The notes under the pieces: model-generated
What the model saw: only the letters and a program-made list of their open reading frames with translations
Databases searched by the model: none
Told to the model about the DNA's origin: nothing
Made by a program: the position numbers and the translations under genes
Shown here: positions 28,977 through 38,239 of the stretch, piece by piece
Position numbering within the stretch: the stretch's first letter is position 1
Layout: each line of letters begins with the position of its first letter
DNA from: Pedobacter ginsengisoli
Lineage (GTDB): Bacteria > Bacteroidota > Bacteroidia > Sphingobacteriales > Sphingobacteriaceae
Reading direction: 5' to 3'
Length of the DNA stretch: 64,000 nt
Assembly (NCBI RefSeq): GCF_030244015.1
Contig: NZ_JASSYX010000004.1
Location: 186,001-250,000 of the forward strand

Positions 28977-29621
28977 TTACTGAACAACCGTCGCCAGCTG
29001 AAACTGACTCGTACTTACATCCTTTTGATCAGCACTCAAAAATGACAAATACGGATACACCGTATCACCACTCCACATCGCCGGTACAGCCAGGTCATAA
29101 GACAAATCAGACCTTACCGCATCACCAACCGATACCGCCCAGCCCTGCTTCGCCGGGTTGTACACAATCAGTACCAGCTGATCAGTCGGCTCGCCTTTGA
29201 AAGTCGCAGGAATAGCCGCCGACCACGAAAAGTCCAGTTGCGCATCCACAGTCGTTGCCAAAACAGGACTTGCAGCCTCAGCCAGGTTACCACGGCTGAA
29301 CAGCACCTTCGCATAATCGATGGTAAACAACGGCGCCACACCCGTCACCGCGTTGTTCAGATTGTACTTCACCGCAGCATTCCAGGCACTCATCTTCGCA
29401 TCATAGTCCTCAAACCCGAACCTGATAAAAGGGCCCATCCTCTTTAGCCAGCCAGTCATTAAAGTTAATTTCAGCTGAGTAGCCAGCTGTGCCTCAGTCG
29501 GCGTTCTGTTGCCCCTTGCAGGTCGCATAGCAAGCACATTTTTTCCGCGAACCCTACGGCCCACGTGGTTTCCGACCCTGCCAATCAGGTCATAGTCGAT
29601 ACCTCCAGTTAAAAATCCCAT
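28977..29621 (-). CDS. DUF6266 family protein (copy 1)
   Basis: 214 residues beginning MGFLTGGIDYDLIGRVGNHVGRRVRGKNVLAMRP. The GRVGN.V....GKNV start followed by PT.AQLA...K is the DUF6266 signature, shared with the paralogue at 52908-53555. No signal peptide. The C-terminal part is beta-rich, with FSWSAAIPATFKGEPTDQLVLIVYNP resembling the FSWEMQSN...NNRVMLVIYFPEG of the paralogue. Function is unknown for the family. A hypothetical gene lies 65 bp upstream on the same strand. Confidence 0.85.
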   Translation of the reverse strand: MGFLTGGIDYDLIGRVGNHVGRRVRGKNVLAMRPARGNRTPTEAQLATQLKLTLMTGWLKRMGPFIRFGFEDYDAKMSAWNAAVKYNLNNAVTGVAPLFTIDYAKVLFSRGNLAEAASPVLATTVDAQLDFSWSAAIPATFKGEPTDQLVLIVYNPAKQGWAVSVGDAVRSDLSYDLAVPAMWSGDTVYPYLSFLSADQKDVSTSQFQLATVVQ

Positions 29622-29686
29622 CGTTTCTTGTTTTTAGATGGTTCATTGTTGTTTTACCTCATCCCGGGAATCCGGAAAAAAGATGC

Positions 29687-30049
29687 CTATTGAAAAGGCG
29701 TGAAGACAGCGTTAATGTCTTTAGCGGTACCCAGCCATGCAAACTTCATCAGGCTCCTGCCATCCTGCATCAGTTCCCAAACCACCAGCGCGGCCCTGCC
29801 GCTTCCATCCCCCTCACCCGATACAACCTCTACCGCCCACTTTCTGTTTTTCGGACTTTGCAGCTGCACGATCCTGGAACCCGGATCAGCACAAGCTTTG
29901 AATTCGCTGACCAGTTTGCAATAACCCAGCACTGCGCTGATCCTGTACAACATGTCTTTGTGTTTAAATACTAAGCCCGCTTTGTTGTCCTTCTTTCTGA
30001 AAATGCTTACCGAGAGGCGATCCCGCCTTCCCGTTTTTGTTTTGCCCAT
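29687..30049 (-). CDS. Hypothetical protein, basic
   Basis: 120 residues, Lys/Arg-rich at the start (MGKTKTGRRDRLSVSIFRKKDNK). It has no signal peptide and no recognised domain. It shares strand and composition with the DUF6266 gene 65 bp downstream and could form an operon with it. Start by the only suitable ATG. Function unknown. Confidence 0.6.
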   Translation of the reverse strand: MGKTKTGRRDRLSVSIFRKKDNKAGLVFKHKDMLYRISAVLGYCKLVSEFKACADPGSRIVQLQSPKNRKWAVEVVSGEGDGSGRAALVVWELMQDGRSLMKFAWLGTAKDINAVFTPFQ

Positions 30050-30164
30050 AAATGATTACGTTATATTTGATAGACCAAAAGTAAGAAGGGGGAAATAAAG
30101 CAAAATAACGGATCGTTAGCCGGCTAAAAATTACAGAAACTCCTTTAGCCCATTATGAACCCCA

Positions 30165-30926
30165 TTAAGCCGCCTTTACCGGCACCTGACGATAGATTTG
30201 ACCATCCAACTGGCAGCCGCCTTTCGCATGATCAGGATGCTTCGCATCAATAGTCGGATCGTTTTGGTTCACATTAAACTTCGGCTTGCCCCATTGCTTA
30301 AAAAAGAAAGGCACTCTGAATTCTTCACATTTGATCTTTATATCGTCCACCCACTCCTTTTTTAGTGGCCTTGCTTTGTGACCGGATTCACCGCCAACAA
30401 TTACCCAGTTTATATTTCTCAGGTCGACGGTCTTAACGGCTCCAATAAGTGGCTCTATCGAAAGGAATTTTATTTTAGCAGGAGTTCTTGCCAGTTCATT
30501 AATTCTATAGCTGTACTCTTCGTTTTCAACCGATACGCCCATCCAGATGTTTTCAGTCCAACTCAGTTCATTAGCCACTTCCAACAATCTCTCAGATCGT
30601 TTTGTCAAAACCTGATAGGTATGCTGAGGAGTTTGATTCATGACAGCAAACACAGCTTTTATATAATCTAATGATACCTCCGGATGAAATAAGTCACTCA
30701 TAGAATTTACAAATACAACCTTTGATTTCTTCCACGTAAACGGAGTCGATAAAGTATCAGGATGCGTTCTGATCTTAAAGCCTTTGCTGTATTTCTCTAT
30801 GCCCATAGATTTTAACCTCCTGGTCATCACCTCAGCATAACAATTTTTACAACCAGGACTTATCTTATTACATCCCGTAACAGGATTCCAGGTCAGTTCA
30901 GTCCATTCTATGTTTGATTGTGCCAT
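30165..30926 (-). CDS. DUF5131 (phage Gp37/Gp68-like) three-cysteine-motif protein
   Basis: 253 residues. The start SNIEWTELTWNPVTGCNKISPGCKNCYAE carries the three-Cys motif CX6CX2C (Cys19, Cys26, Cys29) of the Gp37/Gp68 family, related to radical-SAM folds but with non-canonical Cys spacing. Other family motifs are FVNSMSDLFHP, LTKRSERL, WMGVSVEN, SIEPLIG and VIVGGESG. Its ATG directly abuts the TAA of tcmP (TAAATG), so the two are translationally coupled. It may be a [4Fe-4S] enzyme acting with TcmP; the substrate is not established. Confidence 0.88.
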   Translation of the reverse strand: MAQSNIEWTELTWNPVTGCNKISPGCKNCYAEVMTRRLKSMGIEKYSKGFKIRTHPDTLSTPFTWKKSKVVFVNSMSDLFHPEVSLDYIKAVFAVMNQTPQHTYQVLTKRSERLLEVANELSWTENIWMGVSVENEEYSYRINELARTPAKIKFLSIEPLIGAVKTVDLRNINWVIVGGESGHKARPLKKEWVDDIKIKCEEFRVPFFFKQWGKPKFNVNQNDPTIDAKHPDHAKGGCQLDGQIYRQVPVKAA

Positions 30927-32045
30927 TTACTTTAGTGTTATTAGAACCTTAGACTCTTTTGATTTGTAATGGTCATAACTGATGTAGAAAGCTCCTTTTC
31001 TGGCTTTTATTCCATCAGGAAGATTAACATCTATTTTCTGATCAACTTGCAATTGTGTTAAAACCTCATTTACATGTTTAGGCAAAAAGCCCTTATGAAG
31101 TGTAAAATTATAAATTTCTATGTTATTTCTGGGCTTTTCTACTAAATATTTTAGCAAGCCGCCTTCAAGCGGGTTCGTTTTAAACGCTGAAAACAAATTT
31201 CCACTCTGTTCATAAGTCCATCCCCGGCCTTCTTCCCTATCGATGTCCCATTTTGCTTCCAACATTTTTTCAAATCCACGGATATGGCTTGAGAAGAAAA
31301 ATAAACAAAACATGGTTTTCTTGTCTTTTAAGATTGTAAAGGTATCAACAAAATACTCAGGTCCCAGATGTTTTTTAAAACCCTCCTTAAATTGATCTAT
31401 GAATTGAATGACCGAATCATTCCTTTCCCAGTTTTCGTAAACTACCAGATCATCCAGCAAGTCTATTAATGACTCTGGTGTTCCAGAATCATCAAATCTG
31501 TACATAAATTGGGTTGGCAAAAACAACAATACTTCAGTCTTCTTTGTTTCCAGTATACTTTTTATCTCCGTTGCCCTTATTTCCTTGTAGCCATAGGGAT
31601 CAATAAAAACAAAAGCTTTTTCATTTTTAAGCTTTTTAGCAAAGGATATTAATTTTGGCATTAGGTCTTTATAATCCAAGTTTGTAAATTTAAGGTCGCC
31701 TGAGCCTCGAACATGCAAGTCTTTCACTGCTACTATAGATTTTACCTTCTCAATTTTCTCTTGTTTAATATCATTTAGCACAATGTTAATCTGTGGCATT
31801 TTAGCAATTTTACCACTGTTTATATGAAGTAGCTTCTTAACGTTCTCCAAAATTATCACAGGGCTACCCTTTCCTCCATTTTCGTAAATTCCTTCTCCAC
31901 AAAATAAGTCAAGTATTGTGATCTTTTCTGTGTAGCCATCATTGGCTATAATATTTAGGTATTTATCCAGATACCTACCCAGCAATTTAACCTTTATGAG
32001 AGAATGGTCGAGCATTACTTTTTGAGAGTCAATTTTTTTTGCCAT
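30927..32045 (-). CDS. tcmP: Three-Cys-motif partner protein TcmP
   Basis: 372 residues. The segment KITILDLFCGEGIYENGGKGSP (41-61) and the later AFVFIDPYGYKEI (about 144-156) match the TcmP family, a methyltransferase-like fold named for its pairing with the three-Cys-motif protein, which follows here with no gap. No signal peptide. The gene is AT-rich next to its neighbours, which fits horizontal acquisition. A nucleic-acid-directed role, possibly defence, is inferred from the pairing and the accessory location, not shown. Confidence 0.88.
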   Translation of the reverse strand: MAKKIDSQKVMLDHSLIKVKLLGRYLDKYLNIIANDGYTEKITILDLFCGEGIYENGGKGSPVIILENVKKLLHINSGKIAKMPQINIVLNDIKQEKIEKVKSIVAVKDLHVRGSGDLKFTNLDYKDLMPKLISFAKKLKNEKAFVFIDPYGYKEIRATEIKSILETKKTEVLLFLPTQFMYRFDDSGTPESLIDLLDDLVVYENWERNDSVIQFIDQFKEGFKKHLGPEYFVDTFTILKDKKTMFCLFFFSSHIRGFEKMLEAKWDIDREEGRGWTYEQSGNLFSAFKTNPLEGGLLKYLVEKPRNNIEIYNFTLHKGFLPKHVNEVLTQLQVDQKIDVNLPDGIKARKGAFYISYDHYKSKESKVLITLK

Positions 32046-32069
32046 TTGCTTTGTTTATTTCGTCATGGG

Positions 32070-32077
32070 CAAACTTA
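32070..32077 (-). promoter_or_regulatory. -7 promoter box for the tcmP cassette
   Basis: On the minus strand this reads TAAGTTTG, matching TAnnTTTG, 24 bp before the tcmP ATG. No TTTG was found at normal -33 spacing. Confidence 0.35.
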
Positions 32078-32257
32078 ATATTTCCCAAACAATTTAGCAC
32101 TATAAAACCAAAATAAAATAAACACAATTATTTGAATATCAGCACAATAAATTTAAAAAACATCCAAAATATCTTTTAAAAACACATTAAATTAGGATAG
32201 AAAATCAAAATAATAAACAGAGTTATTACCTTAGCTACGCTTACCTCTTAACGCTTT

Positions 32258-32939
32258 ATGAAAAAGACCCTGTGTTCAATATTACTCCTGCTTGGTGTTC
32301 TCCAATTATTTGGTCAAACTGGCTATAAGCAAAACATTGCAGAACTGATATCCCTCAGCTTTCCTCAAAAACCAGAGGTACTTGATACCCTCGGACAAAA
32401 GACGTATCAGTTTGCAGACTCGTCAGCTATCTACAGTAATTGCCAGGGAATTGGACCAGAGCAAGACGACCATCAAAAGTGATCGGATTTCAGAAACTTA
32501 CGACAATTTCATAAAAGGAATTTTAAGTGTATCCCAAGGCAAAGTGATCAGTAAAAAGCAGTTTGAAATCGAGGGATTAAAGGGAATAGATCTGGAATCT
32601 GTTACAACAGCTAATCCGAATCTACCAGATTTAAGGTTTCGGCGTATATTAATAGTTAACAACACCGTATTTATAATAAATTTCTGGACCTCATCAGAAA
32701 ACAGACAAACGACCCACTCTGCAAAGACAAGATTCTTTAATTCACTGACCATAATAGCCGATAAAACAACATTGACCCATGGATCAGACGGTTCAACTCT
32801 ATTTATGGCCGGATATATAACCGGGATAATTCTATCTTTTATGTTTGCTGGCGCAGTTGTCGTAGGAATTATACTCTTAATCAGGCGGCTCACCAGAAAA
32901 AAAAGAACTCCCATCAAAGAAGAGCAACCAGGTAATTAG
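32258..32939 (+). pseudogene. Frameshifted gene: signal peptide plus C-terminal membrane anchor, unknown function
   Basis: Two overlapping frames complement each other. Frame one (32258-32482) encodes a signal peptide (MKKTLCSILLLLGVLQLFGQ) and the start of a soluble domain (ISLSFPQKPEVLDTLGQKTYQFADSSAIYS). Frame two continues it (VIARELDQSKTTIKSDRISETYDNF) to 32939, ending in a membrane span (YITGIILSFMFAGAVVVGIILLI) and a basic tail. Moving between them needs one base skipped near 32430-32460. No homopolymer or slippery site is visible. Together they would encode about 226 residues. A frameshifted gene or sequencing error is most likely. Confidence 0.65.
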
Positions 32940-32941
32940 GC

Positions 32942-33073
32942 TCAGCACATCCCATTTTCTGCTTTCCTCCAGAATTTAATATACTGCTTTGGGTTTTTGC
33001 TATCCGTTAGAATACCTATTACATCCTCAACTACATTTATATCCATAAACCAGGTCCAATACTCAAAGATAAC
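32942..33073 (-). pseudogene. Possible remnant of a BRO-N/phage antirepressor-type domain
   Basis: A minus frame reads FEYWTWFMDINVVEDVIGI followed by LTDSKNPKQYIKFWRK and a stop at 32942. The W.....V.DVI..LTDS.NP..Y pattern resembles the N-terminal domain of BRO/DinD-like proteins. Only about 40 residues are present, with no proper start or C-terminal part, so at best it is a decayed fragment. Confidence 0.3.
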
Positions 33074-33174
33074 TGAACATAAATAGTTGGTCGGTGATTA
33101 TCCGGTTAATTATAACTGAACTTGTTTTACTTAGTAGCTTTCCGCTTCGCTCCAGGTCAGTACCGAGATGACGA

Positions 33175-33810
33175 TCACCCCACCCTCAATATCCCTGCCC
33201 TAATTAACTTATTGCGCGTCCTTTGCAACTGATACTTACTGATCGCCAAAAAACTGGCAACCGCATCATCCGGCACCGGACTCTTTCTCGCAGGCAGCAG
33301 ACCAGGATAATACTTATAAAACTTCCGCACCCTGTCATCCAGTTCCAGTGCCAGTAACAAGTTACGCCCCCGCTCCGTTCTATTGTCATACTCAGCAGAA
33401 GTCTGCAGGGCAAACTCGCGCATACCCTCCATTTCTTTATAGATCTCCTTCATCACGTCAGCACTTACGCTCCATAGCAAAGCCCGTTTGCTTGCCTTGA
33501 TCGTATACATTGACTTTTTCCGGTGCATAAAACAGTTGAGCGCAACAATACTGCCCGGGCGGTATATCCGCCAAACATACTCATCCGTTCGCTCATCATA
33601 GCCATAGACCATAGCAAAGCCTTTCACCACATAATAAGCATTTTTAGGTACCTCTCCCTCCCGTTCCAGCACGCTCACATCCTTGCAGCGGTCCAGTACC
33701 TCCATTCTGTTCCAGAGTTTAGGCCTTAAAGCCAGCGGCAGTGGAATAGCAGTATTTACATTTTGTATTGCAATAATTAATTCTTCAAAGGTTTTTTCAT
33801 CGTTTAACAT
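33175..33810 (-). CDS. Crp/Fnr family transcriptional regulator
   Basis: 211 residues. The N-terminal cyclic-nucleotide-binding fold is recognisable (VLEREGEVPKNAYYVVKGFAMVYG...VWRIYRPGSIVAL). The C-terminal helix-turn-helix is DDAVASFLAISKYQLQRTRNKLIRAG. Residues needed for cAMP binding are not obvious, as is usual for Bacteroidota members. Cysteines do not form an FNR-type cluster motif. It is monocistronic in an accessory region, with no clear target. Confidence 0.85.
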   Translation of the reverse strand: MLNDEKTFEELIIAIQNVNTAIPLPLALRPKLWNRMEVLDRCKDVSVLEREGEVPKNAYYVVKGFAMVYGYDERTDEYVWRIYRPGSIVALNCFMHRKKSMYTIKASKRALLWSVSADVMKEIYKEMEGMREFALQTSAEYDNRTERGRNLLLALELDDRVRKFYKYYPGLLPARKSPVPDDAVASFLAISKYQLQRTRNKLIRAGILRVG

Positions 33811-34014
33811 TAAAATCGTTGTTTTTAAAAGTTAGGGTACTATTTGTCCCATGTGATAAAAATATCACGGTCTTAAAGCCCGGGACTGCCGGTCGGGCAA
33901 TGTTTGTTTTCGCGAAGACTTTCCCTTTTTTTGCGTTAATTTAATGCCGCAGGATGCGGTGCTGCCATCGGTAGAGAGCAGGTATTTCTGATATATTTTA
34001 AATTTTTAGCTGCT

Positions 34015-34353
34015 TTAGAATCCCGCTTGTGTCAGCAGATCCTCTTCACCATTCACCAGCATGTTCAGCCTTATGATCAGCACAGTCAGCTCATCGTACA
34101 AAAAAATCCTTAAAACAGGATAGTCCCTTCCCTCCTCATGTACCACAAACTCACGGAGTCTCGCTGCTTCGGCGATGTGGAAATCAAGTAAATACTCCAG
34201 TCCCTCCACCTTCTGATACCAGGCATAACCCAGCTGCATCAGTATGTCCCTGAAGTTGTCCTGCAGATCTTCAACTATTCCTTCTGTTAATAAACTACGG
34301 CCGTTACGCAGGTCGCCTATCAGCATACCTATAGCCTGAAATTGATTCTTCAT
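34015..34353 (-). CDS. Hypothetical small helical protein
   Basis: 112 residues, mostly helical and acidic (MKNQFQAIGMLIGDLRNGRSLLTEGIVEDLQDNF...LYDELTVLIIRLNMLVNGEEDLLTQ). No signal peptide, membrane segment or cysteines. I do not recognise the family. It lies between the Crp-family gene and a broken small gene. Confidence 0.55.
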   Translation of the reverse strand: MKNQFQAIGMLIGDLRNGRSLLTEGIVEDLQDNFRDILMQLGYAWYQKVEGLEYLLDFHIAEAARLREFVVHEEGRDYPVLRIFLYDELTVLIIRLNMLVNGEEDLLTQAGF

Positions 34354-34820
34354 TTATTTTTATTTGTTTTTATTGCACCATGCTCCTCCATATCAGTTTG
34401 CATATGCCCGCACTCCGGTCCGGACCATAAACCTGGTCCTTGCGAGCTCCTCTTGTCATCCACAGCGAATAGCAAGGATCTAAATAAAGCCAGGGGAGAA
34501 AAAGTACAAACTCCCCCAGACTTCGACATTTGCAAATCACCACCGGATCACAACGGCAATATTTTTAATGTTTTATATCATTTAAGTTCAGCCAGTTCTT
34601 CTTTCGTCATCTCGAACCTCCTGAGAGATCTTTTACTTATGCTATTTATAACAAAAAAAAGCGTTGGGAGAGGCTGATCAACAATTCAACTCCCGGGTTT
34701 AAATTGAAACCTCCCCCTTAGCTCCTATTTACTTTTGTTGTACTGAACCAGCCACCCCTATACTCTTATAATCAATCACAGGTATAAAAGCACTGTTCAC
34801 ATATTTAAGTATCCGCTCTA
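34354..34820. other. 467 bp without a recognisable gene
   Basis: Neither strand gives a convincing protein: the longest frames have unlikely composition. A short segment near 34606-34632 (GTCATCTCGAACC...GAGAGATC) resembles one half of a dispersed palindromic repeat. A fragment ending GAGATGACG lies near 33164. Both are too partial to classify. Confidence 0.4.
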
Positions 34821-35137
34821 CTAGTCATTTGCTTTTCCTTCCATGAACCCAAATTCCCTACACTCCTGTTTTATCCCTACAGCATTTTCATCATACACCT
34901 CCACCATACTGGTACTTCGGTGATCTCTTGTAAGTATTTTAACAGCGTTCTGATTGCGAATGCAGAAAATGTATGCTTCCGACTCGTTAAGCGCATTACC
35001 GGTAGCTTTCACGACCAGTTTGATAATCCCGGCATACCGAGACGGCCATCGACTTCAGTTTTATACACCCTAAATGCTTTGTCGCCAATGAACATTTGAA
35101 ACAAAGGGTTGTTCGTTAATTTTATGATCTTTTCCAT
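34821..35137 (-). pseudogene. Frameshifted small gene, unknown function
   Basis: A frame starting at ATG 35137 reads MEKIIKLTNNPLFQMFIGDK then AFRVYKTEVDGRL and stops at 35009. A second frame continues plausibly from about 35050 (YAGIIKLVVKATGNALNES, then EAYIFCIRNQNAVKIL) to 34821. One base skipped around the GTCTCGG near 35045 would join them into a protein of about 104 residues. The downstream piece alone has only an internal start. Family not recognised. Confidence 0.5.
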
Positions 35138-35250
35138 TAATGTCTTTTAATTTTTGTTTTGCTGATGCGGGAGGCTGTAACGACACAATCCCTCCCCATC
35201 AACGGATTTGACAAATAGAGCATTAACCTGCCATTACTTTATTAGTTATA

Positions 35251-37734
35251 TTACTTCTTGTCCTTATAAAAATCTTCTATCCTTTCATCCAAATCCACCA
35301 GGTGCGCTTTGCTCATTCGATCTCCAGTCTTAGCCACAGCATTCTTAAACAAACCTTGCAAACTCCTGATCTCCATTTTTACAATGGTAGAAACATCATT
35401 CAATTCTGGCCCGGTGCCCGGAAACGGAGGGCTTTTCGGTTTAAGCACCTGCATCAATCTGTCCAGATAACTTTTCTGCAAATTTCTCCGGTATATGCTG
35501 ATCGCCTTTCCAGTATATAACTCATTAAAAATGTTGTTGCGTAGTTCCTGAAGCATTTCGGCCGGGCCATATGCATTCTTGCCATAAAGTGTCAAAGACT
35601 GATGCATATTAGATAGCGTTCCCATATCCAATAATTTAACCAGCACTTTGTTTTGCGCATTGCTAATCACACCAGGCAAACCGGCAGCACCGGTATTCTT
35701 AAACAAATCCTTGTTCAAAAGCCACATCGGGGTATTAAACAATTGCTGGTTTATAAACCGCACAGCTTCCTTTTGCCTGTTTTTCGGAACAAAATTCACA
35801 AAATCGCCCTTGCTCTCTACCACCTTGGCGTTAAACATGATACCACCAACATTTCTTACCACATGGCCCAAATACATGTCATATTGCTGCAACAGCTCTC
35901 CATACATCATTTTTGCATTGTCGTATCCTTCGTTCTCTTCCTTTGTCCAGGTCAGGATGTTAGGGAGTATCCTTTTCAGGTTCTTAATCCCATAAGCACT
36001 TGCCAGCGTTGCATTATCTCCCAGATCTTCACTCTGGCAACGTGGGTCGCTGGTGTTTGTTTCCGTTCCAAACCAAAGCCGCTTGTTACCCGAAGTTTTA
36101 GCAATGATCCAGTTGTTCAAAAAGATCTTTTCTTTGGCTTTATCCATTTCCGGATGCCAGCGGTAGCCCCATTCAATGGCCCATTTGTCGTAATCGCCAA
36201 TCCTGGGGAAAATTCCTTTTTCAGAGATGCCGTCTTCCGGCTGGGCCACGTAATTAAACCGGGCGTAATCCATTATCGAAGGCGTATGTCCATTGGCCTC
36301 TACCCATGCTTTATCCCTCAGTTTTTCAACAGGTACGGTTGATGAAGAGCCAAAGTTGTGGCGCAGGCCAAGGGTGTGTCCAATCTCATGTGAGGATACA
36401 AAGCGGATCAATTGCCCCATCAGTGCATCATCAAATTTCATTTTCCGGGCCTTAGGGTCTACGGTACTCGCCTGTATAAAATACCAGTTGCGCAGCAGCT
36501 GCATTACATTATGGTACCAGTTCACATGCGTTTCCAATATTTCCCCGGTTCTTGGGTCATGCACATGTGCGCCGCTGGCATTAGGCACAGCCGAGGGCTT
36601 ATACACAATTACATTGTGCCTGGCACTTTCCATGCTCCATGTACTGTCATTAACGGGCGCTTCTTTAGCTATAACTGCATTTTCAAATCCCGCAGCCTCA
36701 AAAGCCTGGTTCCAGTCCTCTACCCCCTGTATTAAATAAGGCACCCATTTTTTTGGCGTTGCAGGGTCTATGTAAAACACAATGGGTTGTTTGGGCTCTA
36801 CCAATTCCCCTTTCAGGTAACGTTGCTCATCTTCCTTTTTCGGTTCCAGCCTCCAGCGTGTAATCATGCTGGTTTTTGCCACACCCTGGGGGTTGCTGTC
36901 AAAATCGGTATAACCAGTAGCAAAATAGCCCACTCTTTCATCAAATGATCTTGGCAGCATGAGCTGTTCCGGCAAGCGAATAATGGAACTGTTCAGCTCA
37001 TAGGTTGCATTTTTACCTGGTTCGGCGGTACTGTAGGTTTTCATTGTCCTGATCTCTACATTTTCAGGAAAAGTTCTCACAGCTGTGGTGTAAGATTTAT
37101 CGGCCTGCAGCCCGCTCAGCTTTAAAGCAGTTTTTACCTTCGAGTCAAAAAACAGCACTTCATTATCTGCGTTTAAGTAATCGGTTACATCTATTACCGA
37201 AGCTGTAGAATCTTTGTTTACGGCTTTGATATCAAAAGCAGCTACTATGGGTTGCAGGCTGGAGTTACGTACGGAACGATACATGCCATTATCGCTGCTG
37301 TCTGCAGCACGTTCGGTATAGGACATACTCTTGAGAAATAATTTGTAGTTCAGGCCTTTGGCTAGGCGAACTACTTTTTCATTGATCTGGTCTCCGCGAT
37401 ATCCCAGCATCCCGGCACTGGCGCCAATAGCTCCTTTATAAATGCGGTTCACGATCAGCAGATCTTTTTCCAGGAGCGAATTGGGGATTTCGAAAAAATA
37501 CTTTTCCTCCACCCGGTGTACTTTGATCAAACCTATGCCAGTTACGGCTTTTTTGGTGATCACCTCCTCGTAGGGTTTCAATTTTGACGGGGCAGCTTCC
37601 TTTGTGGTATCAGCAAGATTTTTTGTAGTAGCAGCTGAAGCAACAGGTGCTTTTTTTTGAGGCTTTTTAAAAATCCGGCAGGAAAAACAGACCATGACAA
37701 GGCCATACAAAATGATAAATTTCGAATATTTCAT
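35251..37734 (-). CDS. Zinc-dependent metalloprotease lipoprotein (DUF5117/DUF5118 type)
   Basis: 827 residues. The N-terminus MKYSKFIILYGLVMVCFSC is a type II signal peptide (Cys19), so it is an envelope lipoprotein. The extended zinc motif HEIGHTLGLRH (His449, His453, His459) is complete and is followed by NFGSSS, as in the large Bacteroidota family with DUF5117 and DUF5118 domains. It is the last gene of the SusC/SusD-TlpA operon, after the DsbD-N-like gene. Its position suggests digestion of proteins or peptides imported by, or delivered to, the SusCD pair, but this is inference. Confidence 0.9.
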   Translation of the reverse strand: MKYSKFIILYGLVMVCFSCRIFKKPQKKAPVASAATTKNLADTTKEAAPSKLKPYEEVITKKAVTGIGLIKVHRVEEKYFFEIPNSLLEKDLLIVNRIYKGAIGASAGMLGYRGDQINEKVVRLAKGLNYKLFLKSMSYTERAADSSDNGMYRSVRNSSLQPIVAAFDIKAVNKDSTASVIDVTDYLNADNEVLFFDSKVKTALKLSGLQADKSYTTAVRTFPENVEIRTMKTYSTAEPGKNATYELNSSIIRLPEQLMLPRSFDERVGYFATGYTDFDSNPQGVAKTSMITRWRLEPKKEDEQRYLKGELVEPKQPIVFYIDPATPKKWVPYLIQGVEDWNQAFEAAGFENAVIAKEAPVNDSTWSMESARHNVIVYKPSAVPNASGAHVHDPRTGEILETHVNWYHNVMQLLRNWYFIQASTVDPKARKMKFDDALMGQLIRFVSSHEIGHTLGLRHNFGSSSTVPVEKLRDKAWVEANGHTPSIMDYARFNYVAQPEDGISEKGIFPRIGDYDKWAIEWGYRWHPEMDKAKEKIFLNNWIIAKTSGNKRLWFGTETNTSDPRCQSEDLGDNATLASAYGIKNLKRILPNILTWTKEENEGYDNAKMMYGELLQQYDMYLGHVVRNVGGIMFNAKVVESKGDFVNFVPKNRQKEAVRFINQQLFNTPMWLLNKDLFKNTGAAGLPGVISNAQNKVLVKLLDMGTLSNMHQSLTLYGKNAYGPAEMLQELRNNIFNELYTGKAISIYRRNLQKSYLDRLMQVLKPKSPPFPGTGPELNDVSTIVKMEIRSLQGLFKNAVAKTGDRMSKAHLVDLDERIEDFYKDKK

Positions 37735-37789
37735 TTGATTATTTGTGTGCTATTTTATGGTTTTTTACAGCCTTAATTATTGGATGTTT

Positions 37790-38239
37790 TTACTTTATAA
37801 CAATACTAAATTCCATTTCATTAGTTATGCATTGACTATCATCACAGGTCATATAACTTATTCTTCCCTTAATCACATCTGGTCTTATTATTTTAAGTTT
37901 TATCACCTGTACAAAATCTACCAAGCCGGTAAAGTAGTGTACGTCAACCCCAAATACCTCTTCATGTTTAATTCGCATTCGGCCAACCTCTTTGGCTTTT
38001 CCTCCCAGCAATATATTGGCATTGGGGCTAAATGTAATTAAGGTGGGCTGTGGCCCGCCCTTGGGTGTCCATTGGCTGTAAATGTTCCAGCCATCCTGAA
38101 CTTCAGCTGCTAAGTGAACCTCATATAAACCTGGTTTTAACTTTTTTGCGGTAAACTTCCAGTTTGCTTTTTTACCTATTTGCGCATGTACTGCAAAAGC
38201 CATTATCATGCAGCAAAACAATACCATTAATCTTTTCAT
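37790..38239 (-). CDS. Periplasmic DsbD N-terminal-domain-like protein
   Basis: 149 residues with a signal peptide ending at AVHAQ. The body resembles the isolated N-terminal beta-sandwich of DsbD (WKFTAKKLKPGLYEVHLAAEVQDGWNIYSQ...ISYMTCDDSQCITNEMEFSI). The pair CDDSQC (about residues 132-137) lies where DsbD-alpha has its reactive cysteines. It overlaps the preceding TlpA gene by 4 bp. A role in passing electrons to or from the two TlpA proteins is a fair inference. Confidence 0.82.
   Translation of the reverse strand: MKRLMVLFCCMIMAFAVHAQIGKKANWKFTAKKLKPGLYEVHLAAEVQDGWNIYSQWTPKGGPQPTLITFSPNANILLGGKAKEVGRMRIKHEEVFGVDVHYFTGLVDFVQVIKLKIIRPDVIKGRISYMTCDDSQCITNEMEFSIVIK

Noticed and set aside
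28913..29200. Plus-strand frame opposite DUF6266 copy 1
   Set aside because: Antisense shadow of a recognised family gene.
32382..32482. Programmed frameshifting in the gene at 32258-32939
   Set aside because: No slippery heptamer, no stop-proximal stimulator and no homopolymer are visible. A simple frameshift or sequencing error is more likely.
34342..34677. 111-codon plus-strand frame in the gap near 34.5 kb
   Set aside because: Low-quality composition with no family match, and it overlaps the start of the hypothetical gene on the other strand.
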